Assembly: GCF_011397635.1 (NCBI RefSeq)
Contig: NC_064770.1
Coordinates: forward strand, 25,341,603 to 25,405,602
Direction: 5' to 3'
Length of the DNA stretch: 64,000 nucleotides
From: Epinephelus fuscoguttatus
Lineage: Eukaryota > Chordata > Actinopteri > Perciformes > Serranidae
Shown here: positions 24,261 through 35,400 of the stretch, one piece after another
Layout: each line of letters opens with the position of its first letter
How positions within the stretch are numbered: the stretch's first letter is position 1
The notes under the pieces: model-generated
What the model was told of the DNA's origin: nothing
The model's input: only the letters and a program-made list of their open reading frames with translations
Databases searched by the model: none
Position numbers and translations under genes: made by a program

Positions 24261-26612
24261 CCGCCTCCCTGCTTATGTTGCCATTTCATTTCACACATCT
24301 GCAGGACACGATCCCACATCCAATCACATCACAAATAATTAGAATTAATTAAGAGACAGCCTTTTTACTTTCATGGATGGCATTTACTGTAGATATTAAA
24401 TCGGGATTTCATGGTTTATAAAACACAATGAAGCGCGCAGATCAAGACAAAAATGGAGACAAGCACATTTGTATGCAATATTTGCCATTAATACTAATAA
24501 TCAGCGGTGAACGCGTGTGAAATAACTATGAGGATTTCTGTTTTACTGTCACCTTAAAGCTGCAACCACTTTAAAAACCGCCACAGTGGCCAAATAATGT
24601 GTTGTCAGTCAGCAGAAATGTGTGGCCCACACACAGTTAGTGGCAGCATCAACAAAAAGCTTTGGTGGTAGACAAGATAACTGATGCGGGGACTTTATAT
24701 CTGCTTTATTCATTAAATAAATCAGCAGTCACAGGCCTGCACAGACTGCACATATATGTTGGCATCCATTTTAATCACACTAAGGGGAAAAAAAGGAAGA
24801 AAATCGAAGTAGAAAATCTGAAAATGATCCAGTCTTGCGCCCATGCTTTATTGTGTTTACAGCATTTTTAATTAATTAAATTATTTTTCAACGTGTTTTC
24901 TGTTTGACCTTCCGTTCAGTTCAGTTAAAAGGCGGATGTGTGTGGCCTGGAGGCTTTGGCGAGATTAAGATAAGCTCATGTTTCTCTTGACAAAATGTAT
25001 CCAAGCTTTGGTCCCACATTTATTGTTTATTTAATTTTCATTATCATTTAAAATGAAGGGCTGATGGGTGTAGAAAATGACACCTGAGGCCTACACAAAA
25101 TTAAGTCACAGTTATGTATTCAGTCATTTTTTTTGTCCATGTTTGTCACTCAATTATGTGAGTAATATTCCGAGTAAATGTTTTTTATTACCACCATGAT
25201 ATTTGTTCAGTATATTACAAAAAAGGCAAAAAATGTAGTAATAATTATTATAATTATAATAGTAATAAATTTCTACTGACTGCAGAAAAACATTTTATTT
25301 TTAATTAAATTATAAGTGCTTCGTTTTATTTGTGACACCCACAAACATAAATCAAAAAACATAATAATAATAATTATTATATTATGTTTCCAAACTCTAA
25401 TAATAAAATTAACACTGTCGTCATGGAGGAGTAACCAAAAAACAAATTTCTTGGACCCAACAGGCCATCATGGTCATATTTATGCAAGGGGAAAAAAAGA
25501 ATATTAAATTTAATTAATTGAGGCATTTTTATTGTCTAAAGATGCACAACACATTCCTCCACTGATTACAGAAATGTAGTTTTTGTTTTACGCAAACCAA
25601 AGACAGTTCATCCGGGTTAATAACACAATTTAAATTTAGCCAAACTTTAACTTTGCAGGTAAATCACACCCTGCCCTGCTGGGTGGGGTCTGCTTTACTA
25701 AATAAAGTAACACCTTGGCTCAATACTTTCCGAAATTCAAAAGTCACCCAAGACTTAAATAATGTCATTTATTAGCTCAGAATAAAAGCTGATGTAGATC
25801 TAAAGGCTGTGGATATTCTGCTTGTTTGTAGGGGAAGAAATCGACATGAAAGCGGTCGTTTTGACCATTGTGTGGTTTTCATGTAGCCTGGTTCCTCTTA
25901 TAAAAATTATATCATAAATAGCTAAATAACCCGACTTCCATTTGGTGCTGATGGGCAATAGATTGAACAAAATATGTAGCCTCTGCATGATCATTAAAAA
26001 CCGACCGAATTAAATGATTTTTTGTTTTTTAATCGCTCTCCATTCTGCATCCAATAAATCTTTGTGCGCTATAGTTGTGCTGCCTCACCGACAGTGCGTA
26101 AATCTCAGTGCGCAAAAGTCCAATTACGCACGGTATTGCTTTATATTGTTGCCCGTGTAATATTTTCTCTTAATATTCAGCACCTGAAAAGCTGGAATTG
26201 ATAAAGAAAATGTGTTGTCGCATTTTTTATTGAACAAATTATTTGAAATAATCAGTCACGCACCTGTAAACTAATGATAACCAAAGTGTGTCTGAGGGTG
26301 AAAGTTTTTACCTGGAGTGGGGCAGATATTGAAACATTAATGTACCCATTTGGTAAACTGGTAACAAAAAAAAATGTATGCAGGGATTTTAATTTTTGAG
26401 GATTTTAATTTATTATTCTTTTTAATTATTAATGATTTTACATATAATATTTGCAGGTGTTTTGTGTGAATGTGTTGTGCGTGAGGATGGCATCTTTTAC
26501 TGAACCACCCATTACCCTCTCTCACTTATTTATTTATTTTTTAATTTATTTCTTTAAATGTTTTTACATGCAAGTGAAATTATTATTTTTCTCCTTTTTG
26601 TTTGGATTTTTA

Positions 26613-26640
26613 GGACCCCCTCAGGGACCTCAGGGGGTCC
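26613..26640. repeat. Short perfect inverted repeat in the cbx8 upstream region
   Basis: GGACCCCCT and AGGGGGTCC form a 9-base stem around a 10-base spacer that itself contains GGGACC. It is about 305 bp upstream of the cbx8 ATG. It could form a hairpin or be a dimeric protein site. Confidence 0.6.
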
Positions 26641-26828
26641 GTGGATCCGCTCCGGGAGCCTCTGACTCTGCTTGTCCCACTGTGCCAGACATTCCTGTAC
26701 AGCAGCCAGAGCAGCGGGGCTCCTCCCCTTCACTCAGAAACCCGGAGCACGTAGCAACAACTGAGCCAATGTGCTCCACCGCGATCCGTCCTACCGACTG
26801 CGGTGCCTGGCAACAGAAAAAGACGTGA

Positions 26829-26836
26829 TGACGTCC
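26829..26836. promoter_or_regulatory. CRE-like site TGACGTCC upstream of cbx8
   Basis: It matches seven of eight bases of TGACGTCA, 109 bp upstream of the cbx8 ATG. The paralog cbx4 carries the full site 298 bp upstream. Function is inferred from position. Confidence 0.45.
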
Positions 26837-26944
26837 TCCCCAGATTGCGTATTATGGGATGTGCGGAATTAAACAACCCGAAGAGGACACGGGGAAGCCA
26901 AAAATAATAAAAGAGACAGAAATAAACGAGGTGCATGGTGAATC

Positions 26945-29398
26945 ATGGAGCTCTCGGCTGTTGGTGAGAGCGTCTTCGCAGCCGAGTCCATCATTAAACG
27001 GCGAATCAGACGGGTATTCGCTGCTTTTTCTGTGGCCCACAGGCTGTGTCTCCACACCTATTACGCAACCATTTGTTTGTGCTGCGCCTACAGGCAACCC
27101 AATGATAACCTGAATGTATTACGGATCTGTTTTGCAGGGTCGCTGGGAATATCTCGTGAAATGGAAGGGCTGGTCTCAGAAGTGAGTATTGTAGCGGAGG
27201 CTGTGAAGGACAGCGCTCCATCCTGGCCGCTCGCACAACTGCACCACCTCACATTATCGTTTATTCAGCTTGTGGATGTTTTTTTAATCATATCATCTGC
27301 TGTGTTTGTGCCGTAGTGCAGTCTGTACGTTTGGTGGCTCCTGTCATGGTGTTGTAAATGCCCGAGCTTCAGCCCGCCAGGATCTATTAAACTAGCTTTA
27401 GCAAATGGCTGGGTTCACCATGCGTCACTGTCCGCTACGTAGTCTGTAATTGCAGCTCACGCAGCGAGATCGCTTTGATTAAAAAAAAGTATTCAACCGC
27501 GTGTGTGCGCGTTGACATGTGATCCGCCCAACGTGTGGTAACAAACACCTCTCCTCTTCGTTGTTTGGACGCAGGTACAGCACCTGGGAGCCGGAGGAAA
27601 ACATTCTGGACGCACGGCTCTTCGCTGCCTTCGAGGAGAGGTGAGGGTTTGACAGCGCAGCAGTAGGCCTCTCTGCTCCGCCGCGCATTCTGTGCCACAA
27701 ACATGTTCATTTAAATAACATGCTAAGCTCACATTTGGACCCTTTAATCGTATATTTTCAGAAAGAAAGTGATAATAAGTGTCAGTGGAGCGAGCTCATC
27801 CAGCTTCCACTTTAGATAGTTGCAATGTGTGAAGCCATTTTCTCATCCCAAACAGCTTATCTGCTTTATTCTGACACGTTTTTCATTCGAATTTAACTTA
27901 CTTCCAATCAAAAAAAGTGCATTGAAACAAGTAAAACTTACTCCATCTGCAGAGTTTGTCATTTGCTTGGCAAATTATATTTTCCGATTTAATTAGAGCC
28001 CAAATAAAAATATATTCGTTAATGTGTTGTGATGAATCGTTTAATGATTTTCATTCGTCAGGGAGCGCGAAAGGGAGCTGTTCGGTCCGAAGAAGAGGGG
28101 ACCCAAACCCGAGACATTTCTCTTAAAGGTTGGTGAATCATTTGATGCGCATTTCTCCGTGTTTCATTTGATCTCGCCGCCTTTCTGAGGCGATACAGCT
28201 GATGAGTAATTTCCTTGATCTGAAAACTACAGCCGTGTTAATTTTGAAACTGTTGGAGCGTGACTCACAAACTAGTGGAATGACAGCTGCAGCCCAACAG
28301 AAAATCTGTCATTCACCCAAATGGTTTTCATGAAGTTAAGTTGGGTACAGTGTCTACACATTTTACGCATCCTTAATATATTATATGAAGTGTTATAGTT
28401 TTATGTATTGGCATGCATTCTTTAAAAGAAGCCAAGCAGCTTCTGGACGAGGCCTCGAACGCCCAGTGTAACCAAACAGATCTGCAGCTGCTTCTCTTAA
28501 ACCTTTAAATTTCCTCAGGAGAATTCAGATGTTCATTTCTTCTCGTAAACGTTATTTGCTCTGTCCTCAGGCCAAAGCCAAAGCCAAAGAAAAGACGTAT
28601 GAATTTAGAAGAGAGGCTCCCAGAGGGATCCAGGTTTCCTATCCCATCCCGGAGCCTATCATAACACCGAGGGCCCGGGAGGGTTTACGCACTGTGGTTC
28701 CCACCATCTTCCCCCCGAGCGCGGTCAACAGAGGGGAGAGCGTCCACGTCCGACCACCGGAGCCAGAGAGGAGGCCCAGACCGACTCCATCAGCTGCTCT
28801 TACAGTCCATGAAGCCGCCCGGTTCCCCAAAAAGAGAGGGCGCAAACCGAAGCTGCATTTGCATTATGATAAAGATGACGGAGAGCCGGACACCAAACGG
28901 AGCAGGTCACTGGCGGAGCCGGTGTCACACGGTTTGTCCAGCATGTCCCGACGCTTGCTTCATCATGGGGAGACGTCAGATCACAGCCTCATCCAGCTGA
29001 CCAGGAGGTTTCAGGAGGAGACCACAATTACACCCAAACACAGCAGCGAGCAGAGACACGCGGGGTTGTCTTACAGCTGCGCGTTCAACCCAGATGTGCG
29101 TAAAAGCGATCACGGGGGACACAGGACTAAATGTTTGAGCAGGATGGCTATTCCTCGGCCTAGCAGCTCTGCAGAGCATCAGAGGCATCGCATGAAGGAG
29201 TGCTGTCCGGCCCGGGAGCAGCCTGCTGACATCTCCACACAGTCCATCCATGAGCAGTCCACGCGACCAACCTCGACCTGGACCCCCAATTTCACCAATC
29301 TGGACACTGTGACCGTTACAGATGTCACCATGAACTTCTTGACAGTCACCATCAGAGAGAGCAGCACGGAGAAAGGCTTTTTCAGAGAGAAAAGATGA
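26945..29398 (+). CDS. cbx8: Chromobox protein 8 (Polycomb group, PRC1 subunit), 5 coding exons
   Basis: Exons: 26945-27013, 27138-27181, 27575-27640, 28062-28128, 28571-29398, in phase with GT-AG introns, 357 aa (human CBX8 is 389). CBX8 is a PRC1 chromodomain subunit that targets H3K27me3 and DNA in the nucleus (established). The start [14 protein letters not shown], chromodomain residues 10-60 with cage F11, W32, W35, and [15 protein letters not shown] match CBX8. [20 protein letters not shown] (about 68-87) is the CBX8 AT-hook-like segment. A second basic patch, KKRGRKPK, occurs near residue 175. The C-terminal Pc box (about 323-357; [15 protein letters not shown], ending GFFREKR) binds RING1. 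The long Arg/Glu/Asp repeat of mammalian CBX8 is absent, which explains the shorter length. Teleosts can carry two co-orthologs (8a/8b); which one this is cannot be told here. Introns are short (124-442 bp). Confidence 0.95.
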
Positions 29399-29423
29399 GT
29401 ATGTGGGTCAGAGGAGGCAAATA

Positions 29424-29442
29424 CATATATATATATATATAT
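29424..29442. repeat. Short AT microsatellite in the cbx8 3' UTR
   Basis: ACATATATATATATATATAT lies 25 bases after the cbx8 stop codon. Confidence 0.85.
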
Positions 29443-29553
29443 GCGTAAATAATTCTTTAACAAGCTACAAACTAACACGCCTACTGTAATACTATATTTT
29501 TTCTATGTAACTTTCAAACGTGTACATACAGATATTTAATACGCTGCTGAGAA

Positions 29554-29559
29554 AATAAA
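29554..29559 (+). other. Polyadenylation signal AATAAA of cbx8
   Basis: AATAAA is 156 bases past the stop codon, followed by a T-rich and GT-containing stretch (GTGAGTTTTTTTTGC). This gives a short 3' UTR compared with cbx4. Confidence 0.65.
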
Positions 29560-29599
29560 AAATGAAATTGACATTGTGAGTTTTTTTTGCACTCAGCTA

Positions 29600-32423
29600 A
29601 CATCTTGTTGTGTCATTTTAACTACAAACTGTTAAAGCATGTCATCATAAACAAGCTTGTCATGACCTTTGTGGAATAATCCCATAATATCCACTTCACT
29701 AAAACGCACCCAGATACCCATTGTGACATCTTCCTCCTAATTAAACAACATTATAAAGTTACAAACTCATATTTATGTGCATTTAACCACCCAAACTAAG
29801 TCTGGGTTTTGAAGATTATTTCCATTCATGTGTGTCACTTTTTAAACAAGAGGCCACTTCTGTCTAATAAGCTTTATGTGTAGTATTTTTGACTCTTTAA
29901 CTAATTATTAAGGATGTTTGCTGGCAGTATTATCACGTCAAATAATCGAAATAATCAGCCACATTTTAAATTAGCAATATCGCTTTGCAGGAAAATTAAA
30001 CTCAAGCATATTTAGACGACCCAAATAAATTAGCCACGTGTTTCACAAAGTGTTGACACCTTTATATTTATAATATAAAACCGCTCACAGGGCAGAAAAT
30101 AGTGATCTTGTAAAAGATTTGCAGTGTTTCTTTGCTGGGGTCAGGCTCTGAAATTGATCATTCCTGCTGTTTTTGTGTGTATGAATTATTCCAACAATAA
30201 TTTTGGGAAGAGGGCTGAATACATGCATGAGATAAAATGTGCTCATGTTGGATTTATTTTGAAAAGGCTTTTCTTCTGGTGGAATTTTGTACCAGGAGCT
30301 TAATTGTGACATTAAAACTCCAGCAACTTTGGTTCTGTGACCCCGACGGTTCACTTGAAGCAATGAGGGCCTGATCTCAAGTTGGAGAAATACTGCAGTT
30401 AATTATTTTAACATTTATTTGATTGCCTTTCTTTTTTTGTAAGCGGCAGTGAAAAGGTTATGAAGCATATCTCATGAGAATGAAAACATGCATTAAAGCT
30501 GTGGGGCTTCGGTGGACCTGATTACTGATTAAAACTTGCGCGTATATTCTTCTTGTTCCATCATCAGCACCGGCACTGATGTTCATTGGTAAGATTACAG
30601 ACCTCAGAGGGCGAGGTAGGCCTTAAAGCCTACAGCGAGTCTATAAAAGTGAGCTGACAGTTTTAATTTAAACAATATAAATGTTTTAAACAGGATAACT
30701 TAAGAACATCAGTGCGCAGACTGCGGAAAGTGCTTCCCAAACGGTGACCCCGTGTCAGGCTCAATAAACGGAGGTTAATGGTTTTATTTCCCCCTTTTTT
30801 TAATGCTGTGTCATTCTAAAATATCATGCAGAGGCCGTGATTTTCCCCATCAATGTCCATGTTTTCTACCAGGACACAATTTGCATCACCTTGCTCCATC
30901 AGGCCTGTACAGTACACGCAGGACCCAGGCTGCACTGCGCCAATAAGAGGCCACTTCTCTCCGGCACAAAGCCTCCATTCATTTGACTTTGCTTTGTCTC
31001 TGTGGGACACATGACCCGATCTGACCATTCGGTACTCCTGTGAGGACACTGCTTCTGGTTTCTGCCTCACCAGTGGTTATTTGCAATGTCTAAATATGCG
31101 TGTGGGCGAATATCTGGATTTGGTGTTGTGGTTTAATGAAAAGTGGAGGAGAAGCGCAGTTTTGTTGAAATACATTTTGACGCAAATATCCTAAAAATGC
31201 ACTGCAGCATTGCCAACTTCGTCATGTTTAAAATGTATCTTAATACTTAATCGTATTCTGCATTCATCCTTAAATGTTTTAGGCCACTAGGCGTGTAGAT
31301 TTTTCAAAGTTGTGGTGACAAATTCTTCCAAACTTCTTAAAGTATCTGAGCATGCGAAGACTTTTCCTGCAGCTGTGACAACATCTGGCTAAATTCTCCA
31401 TGTGAGTGTAATTTACTCAACGACGTACCCATCAAGAAGCTCAACCCTTTGATCTGATGCTGCTGCCCGAGGGCCTATATGCGAGCTATACCTCGAGAGC
31501 CATGAGCCCTGAGAGCGGCCTGCATGGTTCCGCTCCACAGACCTCACCTTCCACAAGATGTCGCCACCAGCAAGACCTTGAAACGGTGCCAAGTTATGTT
31601 CGCACAAAGAGCCTGCAGGACAGGTTAAGAATGAAGCGAAACCACTCACCCCGAGTGGATTAATCATTGGTGAAAGCTGGTAATGTTTGTTTTCATCAAC
31701 AATATTAGCGGCTGTTGAGTTACAGCCTCCTCCTGCTGGAAGCCTGCAGCAGGACTTTGTCCTCCAGATGTGTGAGCGCATTGTGCGGTGCATCATCCCG
31801 CCACTAGATGCAGCTCGAGCACAGAAACACAGGCATTTCTATATCCCCCCCTCTTTATTTATTTATTTCTTTTTTCTGCTGGCCTACTTTTGACATGCAT
31901 ACAGATTGGATTAACTGCTCTTATAGCGCAGCAGAGGAACAAAGTTTGACTCGTGATTTGGTGACTTCGGGAGGATGGGTGGACTCACAGTTTTATCATT
32001 TTTACTCAACTGCTGTATTTCAGTTTTGCTGTTTTCCTGTATAAATGTAAGCTATAAAATAAGAAGTATAACTTACTGAGCACTTGTGTAAAAGTGAAAT
32101 AACTAACAGCGGGAAACTTCTCTGAAGTGGATGAATTATTGTGCAGAAAGGCGCACTGCTGTTAACAGATGGCTGAGGGCTTTCAAACTGATTGCCTCTT
32201 TAGAGAGCAAAGACAAAGACCTGCAGAGTCCAGCAGTCCCCCAACAACTGGATCAGTCCTAATGAGACAGAGAGAGAGAGGGAGGGACAGAGAGCGCATC
32301 TAGTGAAGCTGAGGAGTCAGAGTCGCGGTGCAGCAGAGCTCATGTCCTCTCGATAGCGCACAAACTTTCCAGCCATGCACTTCCGTCCACTTCTGTCTGG
32401 ATTCTTATCTTTATGTGAGTGAG
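29600..32423. other. Intergenic region between cbx8 and the meteorin-like gene
   Basis: No coding exon was recognised. Human gene order predicts cbx2 here on the minus strand, but no chromodomain, AT-hook or Pc-box reading was found. The block 31430-31830 carries moderately long open frames on both strands with no known family and may be an old repeat. The region 32260-32340 is GA-rich (GAGACAGAGAGAGAGAGGG) and is probably promoter or 5' leader of the downstream gene. Confidence 0.55.
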
Positions 32424-35400
32424 ATGTTGCCAAATGTGATCATTTTGATGTGCATCCTGGGTCTTCAGTTGCGGCACTGTGCGGCTGATCTATGCAACTG
32501 GACTGGAAGGTGAGGAACTTCTCTAATTTCTGCAAGATTATTGTGTTTAAAAGAAAGAAATGTTAGGAAAACACTTGCCAATTTAAAGGGCAGTGCCACT
32601 AATGGCTGTACTGGTGTGGTAATGCGTAATAGATCCATTAAAAGCCATTAATAAGAACAACTTTTGGGTTACTGGTGATTCGTTTGACCACTTATTTCCA
32701 GAGATGAGCTGCAGGCGAGCTGCACACACACACGCGCAAAAAGTGTTAAAACTTACTTTTAAAATGGCTTATTAACATGTGTAACTGCAGATTTAATGCT
32801 TATTATATGTCAAGAAACGAATGAGCATTTATTCATGATTTTTAACTGCATTATTGCCAAATAGAAAGGATAAACTTTAGCCTAGAAACCTAAAATTAGT
32901 GTCTTATAACTGATTAATAAAGCCATAAGTAACAATGTGATTCATGCCATAGCAGTAATTTTAATTGCACATTATTCACTTTTTAATTCCCCGTTTTCTC
33001 CCCGTGGATCCAGCGGTTTTGCAGCTGCTGTAGACTCCCGCATTGTCCTCCAGGTGCGGCTGCGCTGCACAGAAGGCTCGGTGAGGTGGATATACCCAGG
33101 CCAGGCTCTCCGGGTGGTCCTGGAGCCCAACCTGTCCTCCGCCCGGCGCACCACCGTCTGCATCAAACCCTCTCCCTCCTTCCGCGGAGCCAGCGTGTTC
33201 ATTGAACGGGCCGGGGAGCTGGAGCTGCTGGTGACGGAGGGCGCGAGGCCCGAGCAGCAGGTGTTCTGTTTCCGGGCAGACGGTCCGCACAGGCCCGCTA
33301 TCTACCTCCAGGCCAGCCCGCAGAGTGATGGAGCCTGGAGCAGACGCACGATGGGCTTCAGATACGAGCTGCTGGGGAACTGGAGTGCTGCATTCGTGGG
33401 CCACAGCGGGCTTCAGAGTGAGTAGCTACTCTGTGACTCTTGATTCATGAAGATCAGTCCAAAATAGATGCATTTATACATTTTGACCCTTTTATATGTA
33501 ACAAACTGCAATATTAATGGTTTATAAATCATTAACTAAAGCTTTATAGAGCAGTTATGAGCCATTAATAAGACCATCCTTTGGGTTGCCAGGTTGGTAC
33601 TTTCTGGAGAACGCCTGCAGAAGATCATAAATCAAAATAATCCATACTGATTAAGCATTTATTAATGGGTCACTAACACCTATACCTGCCTTATCACCAA
33701 ACTGAAAAGATAAATATTAACAAAAGGGATTTTTTTTTTTTACAACCTGGCAACCCAAAGTCTTATTAATGGTTAATAACTGTTTGATAAAGTATTAAGA
33801 CAAGCTAACAACCTATTACAAACTCATTATAAAGGGTGCCTTATTAGAAAGTGGCACTAAAAATTCAAACACAGTTTAAAACCCATGTATTGCACCAACA
33901 GTCATGGAGTATGAGGGACTTACCAGTCCTAATTCCCAGAAAAAAATAGCGCTTATTTAATTACAGACCCCAATCATGCTGACTGGAGCATGCAGCTGCT
34001 GGTCAGTCGTGTGTTTTGTCTGGCTGTCTGGTTTCCATCGTGGGGACAAAGCAGCGAGGATGGAGCAGACCACAGGGCGGCTGAAGGGCACCGGGCCAAG
34101 GGGCCTGAATTGAGACTGCAAATACTTTGCAGATTCCACAAATGCCTTTTTATTGTGCATGTCTGTTTATTAGCATTTATCCATGTGTGCGGGCTGTTTT
34201 CAATGTGGTGATGTCATTCTGTGTCCATAATAGACAGCTGCTGGTTTATCTTCTCTGCACTGCCAGTCTGGCAGAAGTGTTTGACTCCTGCGGTCTCCTG
34301 CATTGGCACGGGGTCATTCAATTAGGTGGACACAATAGAAGTCAAACGCGGGGTCAAGACTAGTGAGGGTTTTTGATCTGGAGGTGGTGTGGTGGGCAGA
34401 GCACTTAAACACAGGAGCAGCATTCCTTCATTGAGCCCCTGGTTTCTTCACTCTTTGACGTGAGGAGGGAGATGAATGGAGTCGGTATGTGTGTCAGATT
34501 TTAGGTCAGTGGAGTGGTAGGGAGGAGAGATGACACCCATCTATCACTCCGTGTCAGTCATAGAGCTTTGGGTCATGGACTGGGAGAAGGTGGTTATGAT
34601 TGACAGATTGGATGCAGGACTTTTTTAAAATGTCATTTTCTGAACTGATTTTGTCTCCTTACAGCTTCATGCCGACCCTGCAATGATACAGAACTCCTCA
34701 TGGCCATCTGCAACAGTGACTTTGGTGGGTACATAACAATCTTACACTACAAACCAAAGATCTGCGGTAAAAACACACTAACAGAGTGTATTCACACTGA
34801 GATATACTGAAGCTACAAAGCAATGTAAAGAAGTAGCCCAAGTGTAAAAACAAATGAAGGAGAATATAAATGAGATTTGGTCTGATAAACACTGTGAGAT
34901 ACCTGACTTGTAAATGGTGGATGTAGTCAAGTGTGATGCAATAGTTGCATCAAAAAGAGCATCACTGTGCAGAAATTTAAATTTTTGAAATTAATATGAC
35001 ACATTCATTTGAGTATTTTACGCAGTATAAGCATTCATGTGCTTGTGTTACATTTAAGCTGTTACATGTTTTTGCAAATTTTTACCCCTCTGCATTTATT
35101 TAAGCTGTGTAAAATATTGTAATTTTTATATTACTACATTTATTTGACAGCTACACTCACTAGTTTCTTCGCAGATTTTACAAAGAAATACTTCACCCAA
35201 AAGAATGATCATTTGTATCTCAATTACTTACCTTGTGTAATGTTGAATTTGTCAAGAAAACTTTTTTAAAAATGCCTCCGCAGTGGATGAAAAATCCAAA
35301 ACTGGGGAGAATTCCTTGTGAACTGAAGTTAGCAACAGCAAAACTGTACCAAAACATCTCTTTACAAACTCTTTCACAACTTGTGCAGTATAATCCAAGC

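Larger units (their letters stand above)
20826..26944. other. Intergenic region between cbx4 and cbx8
   Basis: No coding exon was recognised in 6.1 kb. It holds GT and CA microsatellites (22230-22266, 23051-23108), a CpG-dense patch (about 23905-24260) and A/T-rich segments with TAATTA cores (22780-22860, 24330-24440, 25240-25400, 25505-25520). Several segments (20990-21260, 22780-22960, 24290-24440) look unique and may be regulatory. Reading frames here do not resemble any family I know. Confidence 0.55.

Noticed and set aside
26451-26828. A 125-aa + frame just upstream of cbx8
   Set aside because: Its composition matches leader sequence around the GGACCCCCT inverted repeat, it matches no family, and the conserved cbx8 start lies downstream.
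31413-31796. A 127-aa minus-strand frame between cbx8 and metrnl
   Set aside because: No resemblance to cbx2 or any family; overlapping frames on the + strand suggest old repeat DNA.
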